Assembly (NCBI RefSeq): GCF_016802725.1
Contig: NC_052676.1
Coordinates: 1,629,433 to 1,693,432 of the forward strand
DNA length: 64,000 nt
Direction: 5' to 3'
DNA from: Solenopsis invicta
Lineage: Eukaryota; Arthropoda; Insecta; Hymenoptera; Formicidae
Shown piece by piece: positions 48,248-60,664 of the stretch. Position numbers and translations under genes: made by a program. Position 1 is the stretch's first letter; each line of letters begins with the position of its first letter. The notes under the pieces are model-generated. The model was not told the origin of the DNA. It did not search any database and was given only the letters and a program-made list of their open reading frames with translations.

Positions 48248-48568
48248 CACTGAGAGAAAAAAGTTAAATTAACTAATCTCTCAACTTGATTAAATTTCTT
48301 CGGTTCAAGCATTTGCGTATTTAACTCAAATGCTTAAAATACTTGAACTTTTATTTAAATGGTTATATATTTTTAACTTAATACGTAAAACATTTGAACT
48401 TTAAGCATTTATACATTAAACTTGAACACATTAAATACTCGAGATTTAATTCAAACATTTACGTATTTAATTTAAGTATTTATTTAACTTAAATACGCAA
48501 ATACCCGAATTGAAGAAATTTATTCAAGCTGAAAAATTTAATCAAGTTTACAATTTTTTTTCTCAAGA
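48248..48568. mobile_element. Family E element, copy 2
   Basis: Begins CACTGAGAGAAAAAAG and ends CAATTTTTTTTCTCAAG. Long inner arms are inverted: AACTTGATTAAATTTCTTC and CATTTGCGTATTTAA (48279-48325) against TTAAATACGCAAATAC and TTTAATCAAGTTT (48486-48549). The middle is rich in TTAAACATTTGAACTT-like words. Confidence 0.65.
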
Positions 48569-50610
48569 TGAAAAATTCAGGGGATGCAAGCGTTTTACGA
48601 ATTTTAAATAATAATAAGTTTTAAAAATAAAAATAATATATTTTAGACACAGTTGCGTTTCAATCCAATTAACCGTTTATATTTTAGTTTGTATCTCTTT
48701 CGTATCTTAGACATTAAATTCGGAATAAATCTATCGCGGTTGTAAAATCGCGCATTTGTACACGAGTTTGCAAACAAAGATGAAACTGCGAAACGTCGGG
48801 GACGAGCAAAAGAATCGAAGAGAAAGAAATTTACATCGTGAGGGAAATCACACGCAGTAAAGAGTTAACAACGAATTACGAGCTGCAACGGACCCCGGTC
48901 TCGACTCGTGAATTATCTGTCGGGACATAAATTCCGATTTGCAGCTGACATTCGGTACCGTTCAATACTCGGCCTCACGCTTACATTTCTATGTTCCTTT
49001 TTCCTCCCTCCCTCTCTTTCTCTCTCTTTTTTTTTTCTTGTCTATTCGATAATGGCGAAATGGGCCAGCCATTTTGCGCGTTCGACTTTAAGAGAGGCGA
49101 CGAAATAGAAGAGATGAAGAAGAAAAAGAAGGAAAGGTGGAGGGAACAGACGAGGCGGAGAGAATCCGAGCGGAGAGTTCCATCCGCGACGCGGAATCGC
49201 TCGCGGATGATTTCCGTCGATGAAATATTCATAATTTAATATGTCCCTCTTCCAGTCTTCCGTCTCTCCTTTTTCCCTCTTATTCGGACGACACGGTCGT
49301 CCTCGAGATGAAATATTCATCCTCGAGATGACGATGATATCGGTCTGAGAAAATGCGCCACACGCGTCATCGATTTCCTCGCGCGATCAGCGCGCAATCC
49401 TCGATTCGCGGTTTTCCGCGGTTTTCCGCGATTTTTCCAATTCCTTCCCTACCCTCGAGCCCTTTTAATCCGTCTTCCGCTCGATTCAAACAGCTATTCT
49501 CTCCCGTTAAATGTAATTCTCCGCCGTTACGCGATCTGCCCCTCCGTGTTGTACTTTAATTTTGCAACTCCCCTTAACGTTCGTAAGGAAATAAAGTCTC
49601 TCTCTTTCTCTTGATATTCGCGGGAATACTCCCATCTCCGAGATATTTTTCCGTGCGATTTACATTTTACGCAATTTCAAATTTTCCGATGTATCTCCCG
49701 CGGAAATATGTATTTCTGTATTTCCGCACTCGTTAGCCTCGCAGCGCCCGCCGCCGGCACGACTTCGCAAATATTCGGGCATCGACGATGGAGCATGGAG
49801 CTCCTCCTCGTCGACGACGATAAGATCTCGTGCGTGAACTTCGCGTACAATTCGCTCACATTTCACGCAGGACCCCCTAAACGTAGCGAAAATATTTTTT
49901 CGGAGACAAGGACGGAATAGGGGGAAAAGAGGCTCGCATACGCAGCGGAATGTAAAGGAGAGGAGAATCGCCAATGCTGGACCACTCCAACTAAAACACC
50001 CCCGTATTGCTCGGAAAATATACATTATACTGTATTAATGCATACTGATGTAAAGCACGAGCTGCTTAGATAATTAAAGAAATAAAAATCTACAATTTTT
50101 CTTCTATATAAAATCTGCTAAATACGAAAATAAAATTTGCATGATTTTCTCTTGCAGATTGCATAGTTGAAACAATAATGAGTATATTATCGATAACATT
50201 AGATCATTTTGTATGTTTGTGGCTTCCTAAAAATGTTTTGTTTATATTTTTCTTATTAAATCGCTGGGCAGCGCAAAACGGACCACCTCTCTGTGAAAAT
50301 AGATTATAATTACGAAATCTTCAATTATAATGTTGACAGATATTTCGTGAATTTTTTCACATTATGTCAAGGCAGGAAAAATATCGTAGAACGCAAGAGA
50401 TCTACTAATAAGTTGCCCAAAAAAACGTATAAAGTGGAAATATAAAAATATATTTTATTACTTGATTTATCAATTTATTGTACAATGAACTTCTTCTCTA
50501 AGGGACTTTGTCTGAATTTTGATATTACTATCTAAGGTGCCAGTTTTGGGACGCTCTGTTTAAATTATGTTGCAAAAAACATTAATTATTACAAAACACG
50601 AAATACTTTT
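48569..50610. other. Probable first intron, no gene seen
   Basis: GC-rich at 48880-50020. A direct repeat of CCTCGAGATGA(A/C) lies at 49301 and 49321. AT-rich after 50020. No gene. Confidence 0.5.
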
Positions 50611-50912
50611 ATAAAAACAGCTACATCATCTGATAAAAGATAAAAGGCTTTCTAGCTTGCATTTTTGTTCTTTTTAGTTCTTCTTTAGAAATATTATTCA
50701 AAACACAAAATGGGGTGGTGCCAATATTGGCGACTTTCCTCTACAAAATATAAAATAGTATAATAAAAACGACTACACCATCTGATAAAGGATACTAGAA
50801 AGCTAGCTGGTACGTGCGTTTTCAAAGTCTTATTTTTAGCTTTTGTTTAAGAAATAATATTCAAAAATAAAACGAGGTGCCGGTATTGGCGGATTTCCTC
50901 TACAACAAATTA
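50611..50912 (+). repeat. Tandem duplication, two units of about 151 bp
   Basis: ATAAAAACAGCTACATCATC (50611) recurs as ATAAAAACGACTACACCATC (50762). Both units continue with TCTGATAAA, a CTAGAAAGCTAG/CTTTCTAGCTTG block, AAATAATATTCAAAA and end GATTTCCTCTACAA-like. Upstream AAGGTGCCAGTTTTGGGAC (50535) may be the tail of a third unit. Confidence 0.75.
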
Positions 50913-51195
50913 GAGAGTTAGAAGAGGAAAGCAGAGAACAGGCTTTTGGCATTTCGCGCTCGTGATTGCCGCGTGTGGAAATAATGCCAAGAATCCTGCG
51001 AGGTCGTAAACATCCGTGTCGTACGACGCACACGCCTCTAATAACAATTGTCGCGACAAGCTTATACCGTGCGGTGATGTGATTCTGGAGGATATACCGC
51101 AATATTTGCCGAACACGTTTGAGCCGAGAAATAAGCGGGTTAATAACAGAGTTTCTCTCCGGCACGTATTTTAGGACGAGCGAGGGAATGAGAGA

Positions 51196-51199
<4 letters not shown>

Positions 51200-51238
<39 letters not shown>
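51200..51238 (+). repeat. (AG)n microsatellite, 39 bp
   Basis: Perfect AG run about 550 bp from the candidate first exon, in its presumed intron. Confidence 0.97.
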
Positions 51239-51239
<1 letters not shown>

Positions 51240-51447
51240 TCGCGTACACATATGTTATTTGTCAGGTATAATTCGACAAGAATCAGATAATGATTTAGGA
51301 GAAACGTTTTCGCACTCGGTTTTCACGCATTAGATCTGTTTTTTCGCGTGTAAAACTGTCGCGATCAATTTAGATGGAAAATAAATACGCGCTCTCTCCT
51401 CCTCTTCTTCCATTCAATTATATTGTAACTCTTCCCGTGCTGCGGAG

Positions 51448-51448
<1 letters not shown>

Positions 51449-51470
<22 letters not shown>
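51449..51470 (+). repeat. (AT)n microsatellite, 22 bp
   Basis: Perfect AT run followed by a T tract. Confidence 0.95.
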
Positions 51471-51479
<9 letters not shown>

Positions 51480-51789
51480 TACGACCGTATGCAAAATTAA
51501 AACAATTTCATCTCACGTTCCCCGTACGGGCGTTTTTCGCCCCGATAATTCCGAGCGAAATTGACACAGGTGCCCCCCGCAATCAGCGATCCCAATTTCT
51601 CGTGTAATTACCTTATACGGTATCAGAGGTAAATTGTCGTGACCTATAGCGCGATTTTGAAAAGCGCCGAGCGACGCGACGGCGGAGCTCTCTCACGTAT
51701 TCCAACACGCGCGGGAACAATCTCGGTATGTCACGTCCCGGCGCTTCCGGCGTGGCCGTAAAATTTCTCCGACCACCGGCGAGGCTCAC

Positions 51790-51854
51790 CTGACAAAGGG
51801 AGAATGAGATAAAGATACAGTCGACGCGCGGATCCAGAGGAGAAGTATCGAACT
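51790..51854 (-). other. IRSp53: Candidate non-coding first exon of the IRSp53 gene
   Basis: The minus strand reads ...CTCCCTTTGTCAG|GTGAGCC, a good donor (GT at 51789-51788). It closes a CpG-rich block (about 51.7-52.1 kb), the typical setting for an insect housekeeping-type first exon. A GGCAGTTCG sequence, one base off the arthropod initiator TCAGTT, places a possible start at 51854. No clear DPE or TATA was seen at the expected distances. It is the best donor in the right place to feed the 41050 acceptor, but there is no transcript evidence. Confidence 0.4.
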
Positions 51855-52170
51855 GCCGGACGGAGGAAGGTGCTCGCCTGCTCTCTCGTCACGGGAGGGT
51901 CTCTCGGCACGGAGCGGAGCGGAGCGGAACGTACGACACGCTCGGTACGACGCGCGCGGGATCACTGGCGCGGGACTCGCGCCGGTCGCGGGAGCTGCCG
52001 AGAGGCCGCTCGTCCCGCCGCTGCGCTGCGCCGCGCACCGCAGCCACCGCCGGGATAGGCACGCGCGCGATTCGTACGCTACACTCCTCTCAACCCATTA
52101 ACCCTTTGTGTCTTCGGGAGAGTAGTTTAAATAATAATCTTCCCCGCGACACACGCGCGCGCGCGCGCGC
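51855..52170 (-). promoter_or_regulatory. CpG-rich candidate promoter region
   Basis: Highly CpG-rich sequence with GGAGC repeats (51915-51927) and a run of alternating CG (52153-52170). It is immediately upstream, on the minus strand, of the candidate first exon and is followed by the tandem array from 52480. The role is inferred from composition and position only. A 62-codon open frame here on the plus strand looks like a by-product of high GC. Confidence 0.35.
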
Positions 52171-52479
52171 ACACCGCCACCCTGTTCGCCGACCTCGCGC
52201 CCTCGCGCGTTTCCCGAACCCGTATCGTCGAGTCCGTTTACACCGGCGGAAATAAAGTTGTCCACGTCGTAACTTTGCGTACCCTTACGCGCGTAGATAT
52301 CGAGGATCGTTTACGTGGGCGTGTCACGTCGGGAGAGAGATAAAATTCAATTTCGCAATATATTGTATGTTAACCTCTTCGTAATCTTCTGCAGCGAAAC
52401 TTTGTCTCGCGATAACGATATTTGAACTTTTTATGAGTAATTGAAAATTCTCCGAATGTTATTATTCGAGATAACCTTC

Positions 52480-53840
52480 TAAGATAAGTTTGTTATGTTT
52501 ATTGAATGCGTGTGTTTTGTTTGCTGGAGAAAAGAATAACCTTTATTTAATTTATTAACGATAGTTATTTGAGCAATTTTATAAAAAAAAAAAAAGAACG
52601 GCAAACATCGTCGAAGCGAATGGAATTCCGTCGATTTTCCCGATAATTCGTAATGTGACAAATATTATTTTAGTATATAAACTCATTTTGATACAAAAGT
52701 TAATTAATACATAATATCAAACATTTTAATGGAAGGAAAATACATTTCCTTTCTCTACCAATATAAAATATACGAATAGCTCTCGATTTATTATAAAATA
52801 TAAATTTTATTGCTTATGTTTCTAAAATAAATTTATTACGTTTAAAATAAAGGGTATTTTATTTGTCGAAGAAAAAATCACCTTAACTTGATTTATTATT
52901 GATAACTGTTATAGGACAAACTTAAAAAAAAAAAATCATCGATACGAATGGAATTCCGTCGAATTTTCCTGATAATTTATAAAATGAGAAATATTATTCT
53001 AGTACATAAACTCATTTTAGTATAACAGTTAATACAGATAATATCAAACATTTTTAGGCAAGGGAAATATATTTTCTTTCTCTTCCAACATAAAAGACAC
53101 GAATACCTAACGATTACTGTAAAATATAAATGTTATTATTTAATGCTTCTAAAATGTTTGTTACGTTTAGAATGTATGTTTTGTTTGTGGAAGAAAAAAT
53201 CACCTTAATTTATTTTATTACCGATAGCTGTTGTTCGAGAGACTTTTAAAAAACGGAAAAAATCATCGAAGCAAATAAAATTTCGAATTTTCCCGATAAT
53301 TCATAAAATGACAAATATTATTCCCGTATATACAAATTCATTTTAATATAACAGTTAATATATAATATCAAACATTTTAATACAAGGAGAAAATATATTT
53401 TCTTTCTCTTCCAATATAAAATACACAAATTGCTAACATTTCATTATAAAATATGAATTTCATCACTTAATGCTTCTAAAATAAGTTTATCATGTTTAGA
53501 ATATATATTTTGTTCGTTAAAGAAAAAAATCACCTTAAATTTATTATTAATGGTTGTTATTCGAGAGACTTAAAAAAAAATTTAAAAAAAAACGGAAAAA
53601 ATCGAAGCGAATAAAATTCCGTCAAACCAATTGTTCATAAAATAGCAAATATTATTCTATATTCATTTTAAAACAACGGTTAATACATAACATCAAATAT
53701 TTTAATGCAAGAGGAGAATGTATGATTTTTTTCTCTTGCAATATAAAACACGCATAATTAATGCATTACCGCAAAATATAATAAATTATCATTTTTCTAA
53801 AAAAATGCTCGGAAATTGTTATATTAAAATGCTTCCGGAA
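52480..53840. repeat. Tandem array, about four units of 324-343 bp
   Basis: The same point of the unit (TGTTATGTTT / TTACGTTT / ATCATGTTT) recurs at 52500, 52843, 53167, 53497 and about 53825, giving periods of 343, 324, 330 and 328. Each unit has AAAAATCACCTTAA, a poly-A tract, CGAATGGAATTCCGTCGA (in varied form), TCATTTTA.TATAACAGTTAAT, AATATCAAACATTTT and TTTCTTTCTCTTCCAA. Units differ by substitutions and small indels. No open frame is shared between units. Confidence 0.88.
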
Positions 53841-54832
53841 GAATTATTTAAATTGCTCTCTAAATTCACGTTATTCGCAATAAAAGTTTTATCGCAAAAG
53901 TGAAACGTTCATAAATCAAGAGAGATTTTATTTGCAATTTTTTTTTATTGTATCAAAAACTTGATTCGAATTTATGACAAATATTACCTTTGTTCATACA
54001 AATTTTTAAACTACACGCTTCGAGTGTTAATTGTATATCAATGAGAACCACTATAACTTGGATTCCTCTCGTGGCTTATTTTAAAGAGTTTATCACACAA
54101 TTTATAGTCGGCATTAACAACAAATTACTCCACAAAGTTTTAATCGAAAACGCAGCACCATTTAATTGAACTTTTCCTCTGGAGCCTCCTCGGCCGCAAG
54201 AGAGAGAGAGAAAGAGAAAGAGAGAGAGGCATGGGAAAGGAGAGAAGAGGAAGGAATTCAATTAAAAAGTACTGTGTGACTATACATGCTAATGTAAATT
54301 TAATGCCCTGCGGCCTTATCGAACATTTAGTGACAAACGCGTCGATCTATCCGTCTCTCTCTTTCTCTCTCTCAAATTTAATTCTTACTAGTATATAAAA
54401 TGTAATTGCGCAATCAGATTGAAAATCGCGGCATTAATAATCGCGTGCGAATAAAGGTGCGCAATAAAAAATCACTATTTTCACGAATTAAATTGCACGG
54501 CGCGGAATCAATTTCAATTATTGATATCTGTATTTTAAATTGATAATCTCGGTCACGGAATAAATAGTAATAATTTTCATTGGCGACGATACGGCCGGCG
54601 CGCACGACGAAAGTACTCGACATCGAAAGCGCAGCGGCATCGCTGCCGCTGACGAGGACTTGAGAACGGGTCCCCGGCGAGTTTTCTCGCCGAGAACGTA
54701 TCTTGAATGTGATACGAGTTTATGGGGTCAGCCGACGAAAGGAGGACTCACTATGGAATGTGGTAAAGGCCGGAATGAAGGTCGGTACACTCCATACGAG
54801 GGAGATTCTGCCGATCGGTCGATCGGTGTGTG

Positions 54833-54863
<31 letters not shown>

Positions 54864-55779
54864 AGCGCGCGCGCACGCTGGCCGTGTTTCCGATAATGGA
54901 CCCGAAAATACGAGCAGATCGAGAATTCCCGCGCCAATTTCCCGGTTCTCGGCTCGCTCAACGGCGCTAATTAATTTTACAGGCCGCTCGCTGCGACTAA
55001 TCGAAGCCGCCAACCAAATTCTCCCGTAAACAATCCGGCCGAGAGGTTCACACGGCACAGCGCGCGACGCATTCAATTATTTTTCCAAGTTTTCTCGCCT
55101 AGATCGCCGCTTAGTAAAGTACTCGTGATCGAGGACGAGCGTCGTTAGAAACTGATCGAGTAGACAGAATTCAATTAGTATTTATTGGTGTAAAGAGAGT
55201 CGAATTTTGGATTGTCCGCGGCGAATTTCGGGAATTTTTCAATGCGCGTTGCTAGTAAAAATTCTTTTAAAATTTAATCTAACGGAAAAAAACTGAATTT
55301 AATTGCGAATCGCGTGGATGTATGAAGGAAATAAAAAAAAAAAAAATGTTGGTATGGCATTTATCCGCCTCGTCATAGCAATCATCGTTCAATTTCCGGG
55401 TTTTTGTTCCCTCGCCGTTGGCGGTTTTCGAATTTTTCGGAAGCGCGGGATGAAAAATTGCCACCGAGTCGGCATGCAACGTGAATTATATCGAAACGCG
55501 AATTAGCGCCTCTCGGAGACGCTGTAACTTTCAACGAATCGAAATCCGCTATCTCAAAGAAAGTGCCGACTTTCGACTTCTTCTTATTCAGTCATTATTT
55601 GGAATACAATCGTGCGCAGAAAGGACAATTTTACAGCACCTAAAAATTTAGCTACAGATACAGAAAATAATTTTATGTCAAAATAATTATGTAAAACGCT
55701 GAAGCATAATATCGTTGCAAAAAAATGTTTGACTTTTTAAAAACCAGCTTTAACATTCAATATAATTCTTTTTAATGAT
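53841..55779. other. Presumed 5' flank, no gene seen
   Basis: AT-rich to 54560, CpG-rich at 54590-55560 with the TC/CG tract, then mixed. Frames at 54660-55076 on both strands follow the low-complexity tract. Confidence 0.5.
54833..54875 (+). repeat. (TC)n followed by (CG)n
   Basis: About 22 bp of TC passes directly into about 20 bp of CG dinucleotides (one GAGC interruption). Alternating CG tracts can adopt Z-DNA. Confidence 0.95.
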
Positions 55780-56331
55780 TCAAGGATGTATAAAACATTT
55801 CTCAAAATTTAAGAAAATTAGGAAATAATTATAGACTGTTTTCTATTGCATTTGAAAGTAGTAGAAAAAATTTGGCGACGATTTTCTATCGGGATAAAAA
55901 ATTTCAATAAAAAGTAGACACGTGCTCTAATAAAACTATAATTAACGATGAAAAAAAATCTGAACTTGTTTATTTAAGTACTTAAATATTCAGGATTTAT
56001 GTAAAGTTTCATTGCAATGCAGAGATTAGTTTTGTAAAATAAACAACATTTATTTATTTATAAAATAAATAAACAGACAATCATAATGAAACTTTGTGCA
56101 AATAATCTTGAATATTTAAAGTACTTAAACACAAAAAATTGAGAGTTTATTAAAGAACAATTCAATTTTTAATAACAAACTAAATAAAATGTAAAAATAT
56201 TATTAAATAAAAATAGAATCTTATTTATACCATTTACACATGTATATAGTTTATTTGAACGATTAATATTTAAAAAACACATTTCCAAATTTTATTTACT
56301 TTGCAAGAAATATGTCCGATATATCCTTAAA
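55780..56331. mobile_element. Dispersed repeat family B, copy 1
   Basis: Starts CAAGGATGTATAAAACATTT and ends GTCCGATATATCCTTAAA. The two ends are inverted (AAGGATGTAT against AAGGATATAT). No ORF. The internal sequence matches 20999-21918 (TAGACACGTGCTCTAATAAA; TTATTTAAGTACTTAAA; AATAAAAATAGAATCTTATT). Confidence 0.75.
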
Positions 56332-56534
56332 ATAATTATTATTTTCAAATCTGTATTTCCATGTATCTAAAAAAAATTTTTTATGTTCAAGAAATTTATT
56401 TATTTTAACATTACCTTGATTTAAATAAATATTAAATAATATAAAATAATTTATTCTTAAACTTGGGAAATAATTTTTTAAATCAAGGAAATGATAAAAT
56501 AAGTACTTGAGCGTAAAAAATTTTTTTCATATAA

Positions 56535-56930
56535 AGGTGAGAAAAGTGTTTGGTATTTGTAATTATAATTATATGATAAAATAATTACAGCTTCTACTTT
56601 TATAATTATTATTGCTATAAAGTTAATAATAATATTCTATCAGTTCTATTAAGACAAAATTTTACTATAAATTATAATTTTAAATATTAATGTAAAATAT
56701 TTTAAAATATTGATGGTAAGAACAAAATAAACATTTCTATCTATAATTGCCAATACAATCACAATTATAGCAAATATAACTATTTTTTAACATTCACTTA
56801 TTATTTAGGCAGTAATAATAAATAGTTATAATTTCTGATGAAAACAGCTACAAATATACAGTTGGCACCAAAAATGACTATAAATTATAATTAAATTATA
56901 GTAACAGTAATCATTTTTTTCTCTCAGCGT
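56535..56930. mobile_element. Family E-like element, copy 3
   Basis: The right end TTTTTTTCTCTCAGCG matches the family E terminus. The left end (GGTGAGAAAAGTG) is weaker. The interior is made of TATAATTATAATT-type repeats that pair with each other. Boundaries uncertain. Confidence 0.45.
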
Positions 56931-58412
56931 AATAAAGAAGAGTGAAACGTAACATTGATCTGTAACTTGCGCATGTCAAATTGAACTATTGAATATGTAT
57001 CAAGAGCCCGTATTAACGAATTGAGGATCATTTCCCTCCAGACCGGTCGCCTGTCGTGGCAAGCGCGATGCCGGAAATTTCCGTGTTGTTTACGGAAATA
57101 CATGCACGCTTCCCTCCGGCGGCGAGTCGTAATTCAGGATTCCCTCCTTGCATTATTTATGCTCGCATGCAAATACGTGCGCTCGCGTTATGAATGACCC
57201 GCGCGATACGTGCTAAGTACCGTTGAGCGCGGAAAATAATCCGCTTCCGGAAATCGCATTTACGCGGAATTAATTATCAGCGGAGAGTGCCCAGGGAGAG
57301 AACATTTTAATCGTTCGCCACTCTCGAATGGCCGGCCAGCCGGCGCCAGCTTCGAAGAAGCACGCTCCTGCGAATTGTTCGAGTCGCCTTTTCGAGACCC
57401 TCCCGGAATTTCACTACGAATTCCTCGTATTAATATTAAATAAAATTTTATTGAGATTATAATATTTTGTAAATTATACACCGAATTGTGTCTGTACATC
57501 TTCCCAAGATATTTTTACATAAATTATTTTCCAAGACCCATTTTTCTTGAAAACAAAGTTTTCTTTTTAAAATACATTTAGTATTAATGCTACAAGTTTA
57601 TCGAGGCCCAGAAAAAAATTTTTTATATTTAACTACATATAATTATACATTAAAATTTTTTCTCAGAGGACAAATTATATACACAGTTTCGACATCTTTG
57701 AACGAATTGACTCAAGGAACTAAACCAAGTGAAATGATGAAAAAATCGATTCTCTTTTTTACATATTTTGAAAGATTGATATTTTAAAAATATCATCCTA
57801 TAATATTTTAATAAAACTCAAAGTAGTTTTCAAGTTATACAAATTTTTGAATTGTGAATTGTACGAGTTTTTCCTCAAAATCATTTTTTTTCAACTAGCA
57901 GCGTTTATAACTCAAACAATTTTCAACCGGTTGGTCTGTACTTTTAACAATAGCTTTACAAATTGAATAGTTTCAGTTAAACGTAGGAATTTTTTTTATC
58001 ATTGTTTCGAAGGACAAAATGTTTAAAGGTGTAAAAATAGTGAAATTTAAAGTGAAATTTTAGAAAAGTTTTTTTCAAAACGCTGCTATTTAGGTAAAAA
58101 AAATTATTTTGAAAAGTCATCTCGCTTAATTGAAGCTACACTCGTATAATTTAGAAAGAAAAAAATTTTCATTTCAGTTTTTTACAACTTGAATTCTCCA
58201 CGCCATCAATGAACTCCGTTTTTTAAACGTCGCTACAACGTAATGCAACGTCGTCATTTATTTACTTATATATTTATACTAAAAATTTCTCAAAATGTTT
58301 TCAAAGTATGCCTAACACATGCACAAACTTATATTTAATTTATTGTAAATCTTACAATCATATTTTGAAAATTTGATTTATAAAAAGCCCTTTTTAAAGC
58401 CTGTACATTCAA
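56931..58412. other. Presumed 5' flank, no gene seen
   Basis: A GC-rich island at 57000-57420 lies between AT-rich stretches. GCAGCGTTT (57899) and AAACGCTGC (58078) are inverted 180 bp apart and may mark another small element. Confidence 0.45.
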
Positions 58413-58809
58413 AAAGAAATTGTTTAATTTTAAGACATTAAAATATTTTGTTTTCATCTCTGTTTTCTAAATACTTAAAAATGTTTTAGTTTTAAACGAT
58501 GTTCAGATTTAAAGTACTAAAACGTTTAAAACTGAAAGTTCTAATAGTTGTAAACGTTTTATGTCCATTTTCATGAATGTAGATTAACTTTGATCACGGT
58601 TTAATTTACTTTTTATCCTTTCCAGTTCTAAAAATTAAAAGAAGATAAAAAGTAAGTTAAATTGAGATCAGAGGTAATCTACATTAATGGAAATAAACAT
58701 TAGTGTCTCAAATCTAAACATCGTTCTAAAATTAAAACATTTACAAGTACTTAAAAAACGGAGACAAAAATCAAACATTTTAATACTTAAAAATTAAATA
58801 TCTTTCTTT
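58413..58809. mobile_element. Large foldback element, about 400 bp
   Basis: Arms 58413 to about 58625 and about 58636-58809 are inverted copies sharing TTAATTTT.AG.CATTAAAATATTT, AAACGATGTTCAGATTT, AATGTAGATTAACT and ACTTTTTATC. The left arm carries about 40 extra bases. The centre is near 58630. No coding frame. It lies in the presumed 5' flank. Confidence 0.72.
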
Positions 58810-59375
58810 AAGTGATAACTTTGATTTACCCCTTTAATTTCACCGATTTATCTAAAGTCTACATCGGACTACGCAAGGAAGAGTGAAGATTGCGAATTGG
58901 AGATTAGAATTCAACCGATCGGAACAAAGTCGATTAAATAAAATTAAAGTTATCTGATTATTTGGTAGAATTTTTAATCCTCAATTTTTCCAGTGTCTAG
59001 TGCTAATACCAGCCGGATAAACGCCATTAAATAAACCATCGAGAAAATTAAGTCGACGCGCGAGTATCAAACGCGCGGTGCCGGCGTACCGTGTAAAACG
59101 CGTCCCAGCGAAACGGGGAGAAGGAAAATTTGAGAAATTTCCCTCCTCGTTGCCTACGCGACGCCGGAGCGTCGCGACGCGTTGACCGTAGACGTGCGTC
59201 TCCAAAAAGTAAATAAGCCGTGAAATATTGCACGCTCGCGGCGAACGCGCGCGAGACGGGACGAGGAGTGCGGGTGGTCCTATTATCCATCACGAGGACT
59301 GTCAGCCCCATGTGGGATAAAGTCGACGGTGTATCTCGCCGAGACGTTAGCCCTCGATACGTCGAAGGGCACGCA

Positions 59376-59399
59376 GACGACGACGACGACGACGACGAC
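59376..59399 (+). repeat. (GAC)n trinucleotide repeat
   Basis: Eight GAC units. They give aspartate or serine runs in chance frames on the two strands. Confidence 0.93.
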
Positions 59400-60622
59400 A
59401 AGGGCGTTCGATTACGTCCCCTCGGTGTCGAATAAAAAGGATCCGAAGTGATCGCGCGCGTAATCTCTCTCTATAAGAATTCCAGGCGAAAAGAAGGGAA
59501 AAAGCCAAGGTATACGCCGCGACGCCGGGTGCTCGACAATAATTCGTTATACTTTCAAGTTATTATTTTGTCGGCGTTGTGCTACGAGATACTTTAAAGC
59601 GTTAAAGTTGTCGTAAACCTCCGTTCGACGTCATTATAGCTTTCTTTCCTCCATCATTCACAAGTAATATATTTATAAAGCGAAATTAAAGTTTGTAATT
59701 ATACACCGTGCGTATATAAAATGATAATGTAATTATGGACACAACATTTACGTGTTTTATGTAGACAGAGTAATAATGTACAAAAATATTTAATGTGATT
59801 AATAATACCAATCATGAGCGTATGCAAGAAAGGGGAGTTATAGATTTTTTATTTTTAATTATAAAAAGTACAACTTTAATTTTGACTAAGTAAATTTTTT
59901 ATCGTTACATAAAATATTGAGGATGTATTAAATCACTTCATGAAAAAAGAATCATATAATTCCTTAATTTTATTGAAAAACTTTCTCTGTCTTATTCATT
60001 ATACTTTTAACTTCAGATTAATTTCGCTTGTTTAATAATATTTAACGTTTCTCTTATATAATTTCTTATGCAGAAGGCTATTCTAAATTCTTTTCTAAAT
60101 TTTCTAATTTTTTTTTCCTAGGGAAAATATTCATGAATATTTTGTAGTAATAATGATAATAGTAATATTTAAAAATTGCACATTTTGTTTTCACTAACTT
60201 TTTTTTGTCTATACTTTCTTCAGAAATTCACTTTCTTTAAAATAAAAATAAAAATCACAGAAAATGCATTTTGTATTTACGTTAAAACCGTTCATTGTTA
60301 AAATTTTTAATTAAAAATTTGAGTGTTAGTTAACATAATATGATTATGCAATTTAAATATTTTATGTTAAATTAATTTTTAACACTTCTAATGTTTGAAT
60401 AATACAATTGATTTGAATAAATAAACAAATAATAATATAAATCTAAATGTTAATTTTCTAAAATAAATGAATAAAATGTACGTGTCAATATATTAATTTG
60501 TTAATTTAACTGAAGAAATATACTTCCAAATTGTATCAAAAAGTACATTATTTTTTGTATTAATTTTTTTACATAATATTTATATTATTTTTTAACATGT
60601 TCATCTTGTGTTAAATTAATTT

Positions 60623-60664
60623 TGAGTAGACCTTTTGAGACATGCAATTTATATTAAATGTAAC
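60623..60664 (+). repeat. 42-bp segment shared with 554-595
   Basis: Partner of the 554-595 segment in the same orientation. The surrounding 60300-60690 is AT-rich with GTTAAATTAATTTT words, as around 540. Confidence 0.5.

Larger units (their letters stand above)
1..51854 (-). other. IRSp53: 5' part of an IRSp53/BAIAP2-family gene (gene span inside window)
   Basis: This is the inferred extent of one minus-strand gene. Two coding exons (40876-40920 and 17390-17465) are seen directly. A leader exon portion (40921-41049) and a candidate non-coding first exon (51790 to about 51854) complete the 5' end. The 3' end lies beyond position 1. IRSp53/BAIAP2 proteins carry an N-terminal IMD/I-BAR domain that binds and curves the plasma membrane and bundles actin, plus an SH3 domain that recruits actin regulators such as WAVE and Ena, in filopodia and lamellipodia. 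Only the first 40 residues or so of the IMD are in this window, so the SH3 and other domains cannot be checked. The family assignment rests on sequence similarity plus exon structure. MTSS1/MIM, the other IMD family, fits clearly worse. The boundary at 51854 is uncertain. Confidence 0.75.

Noticed and set aside
51790..51854. DPE element 28-33 nt after the candidate initiator
   Set aside because: The bases at that distance (GCGTCG on the minus strand) do not fit the RGWYV consensus well enough.
52480..53840. CRISPR array
   Set aside because: Repeat units are over 320 bp, diverged and contiguous with no short repeat/spacer pattern, and the DNA is eukaryotic.
57893..58090. Inverted GCAGCGTTT / AAACGCTGC pair as a transposon
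   Set aside because: Only 9 bp match and the flanks are not inverted, so it is too weak to call.
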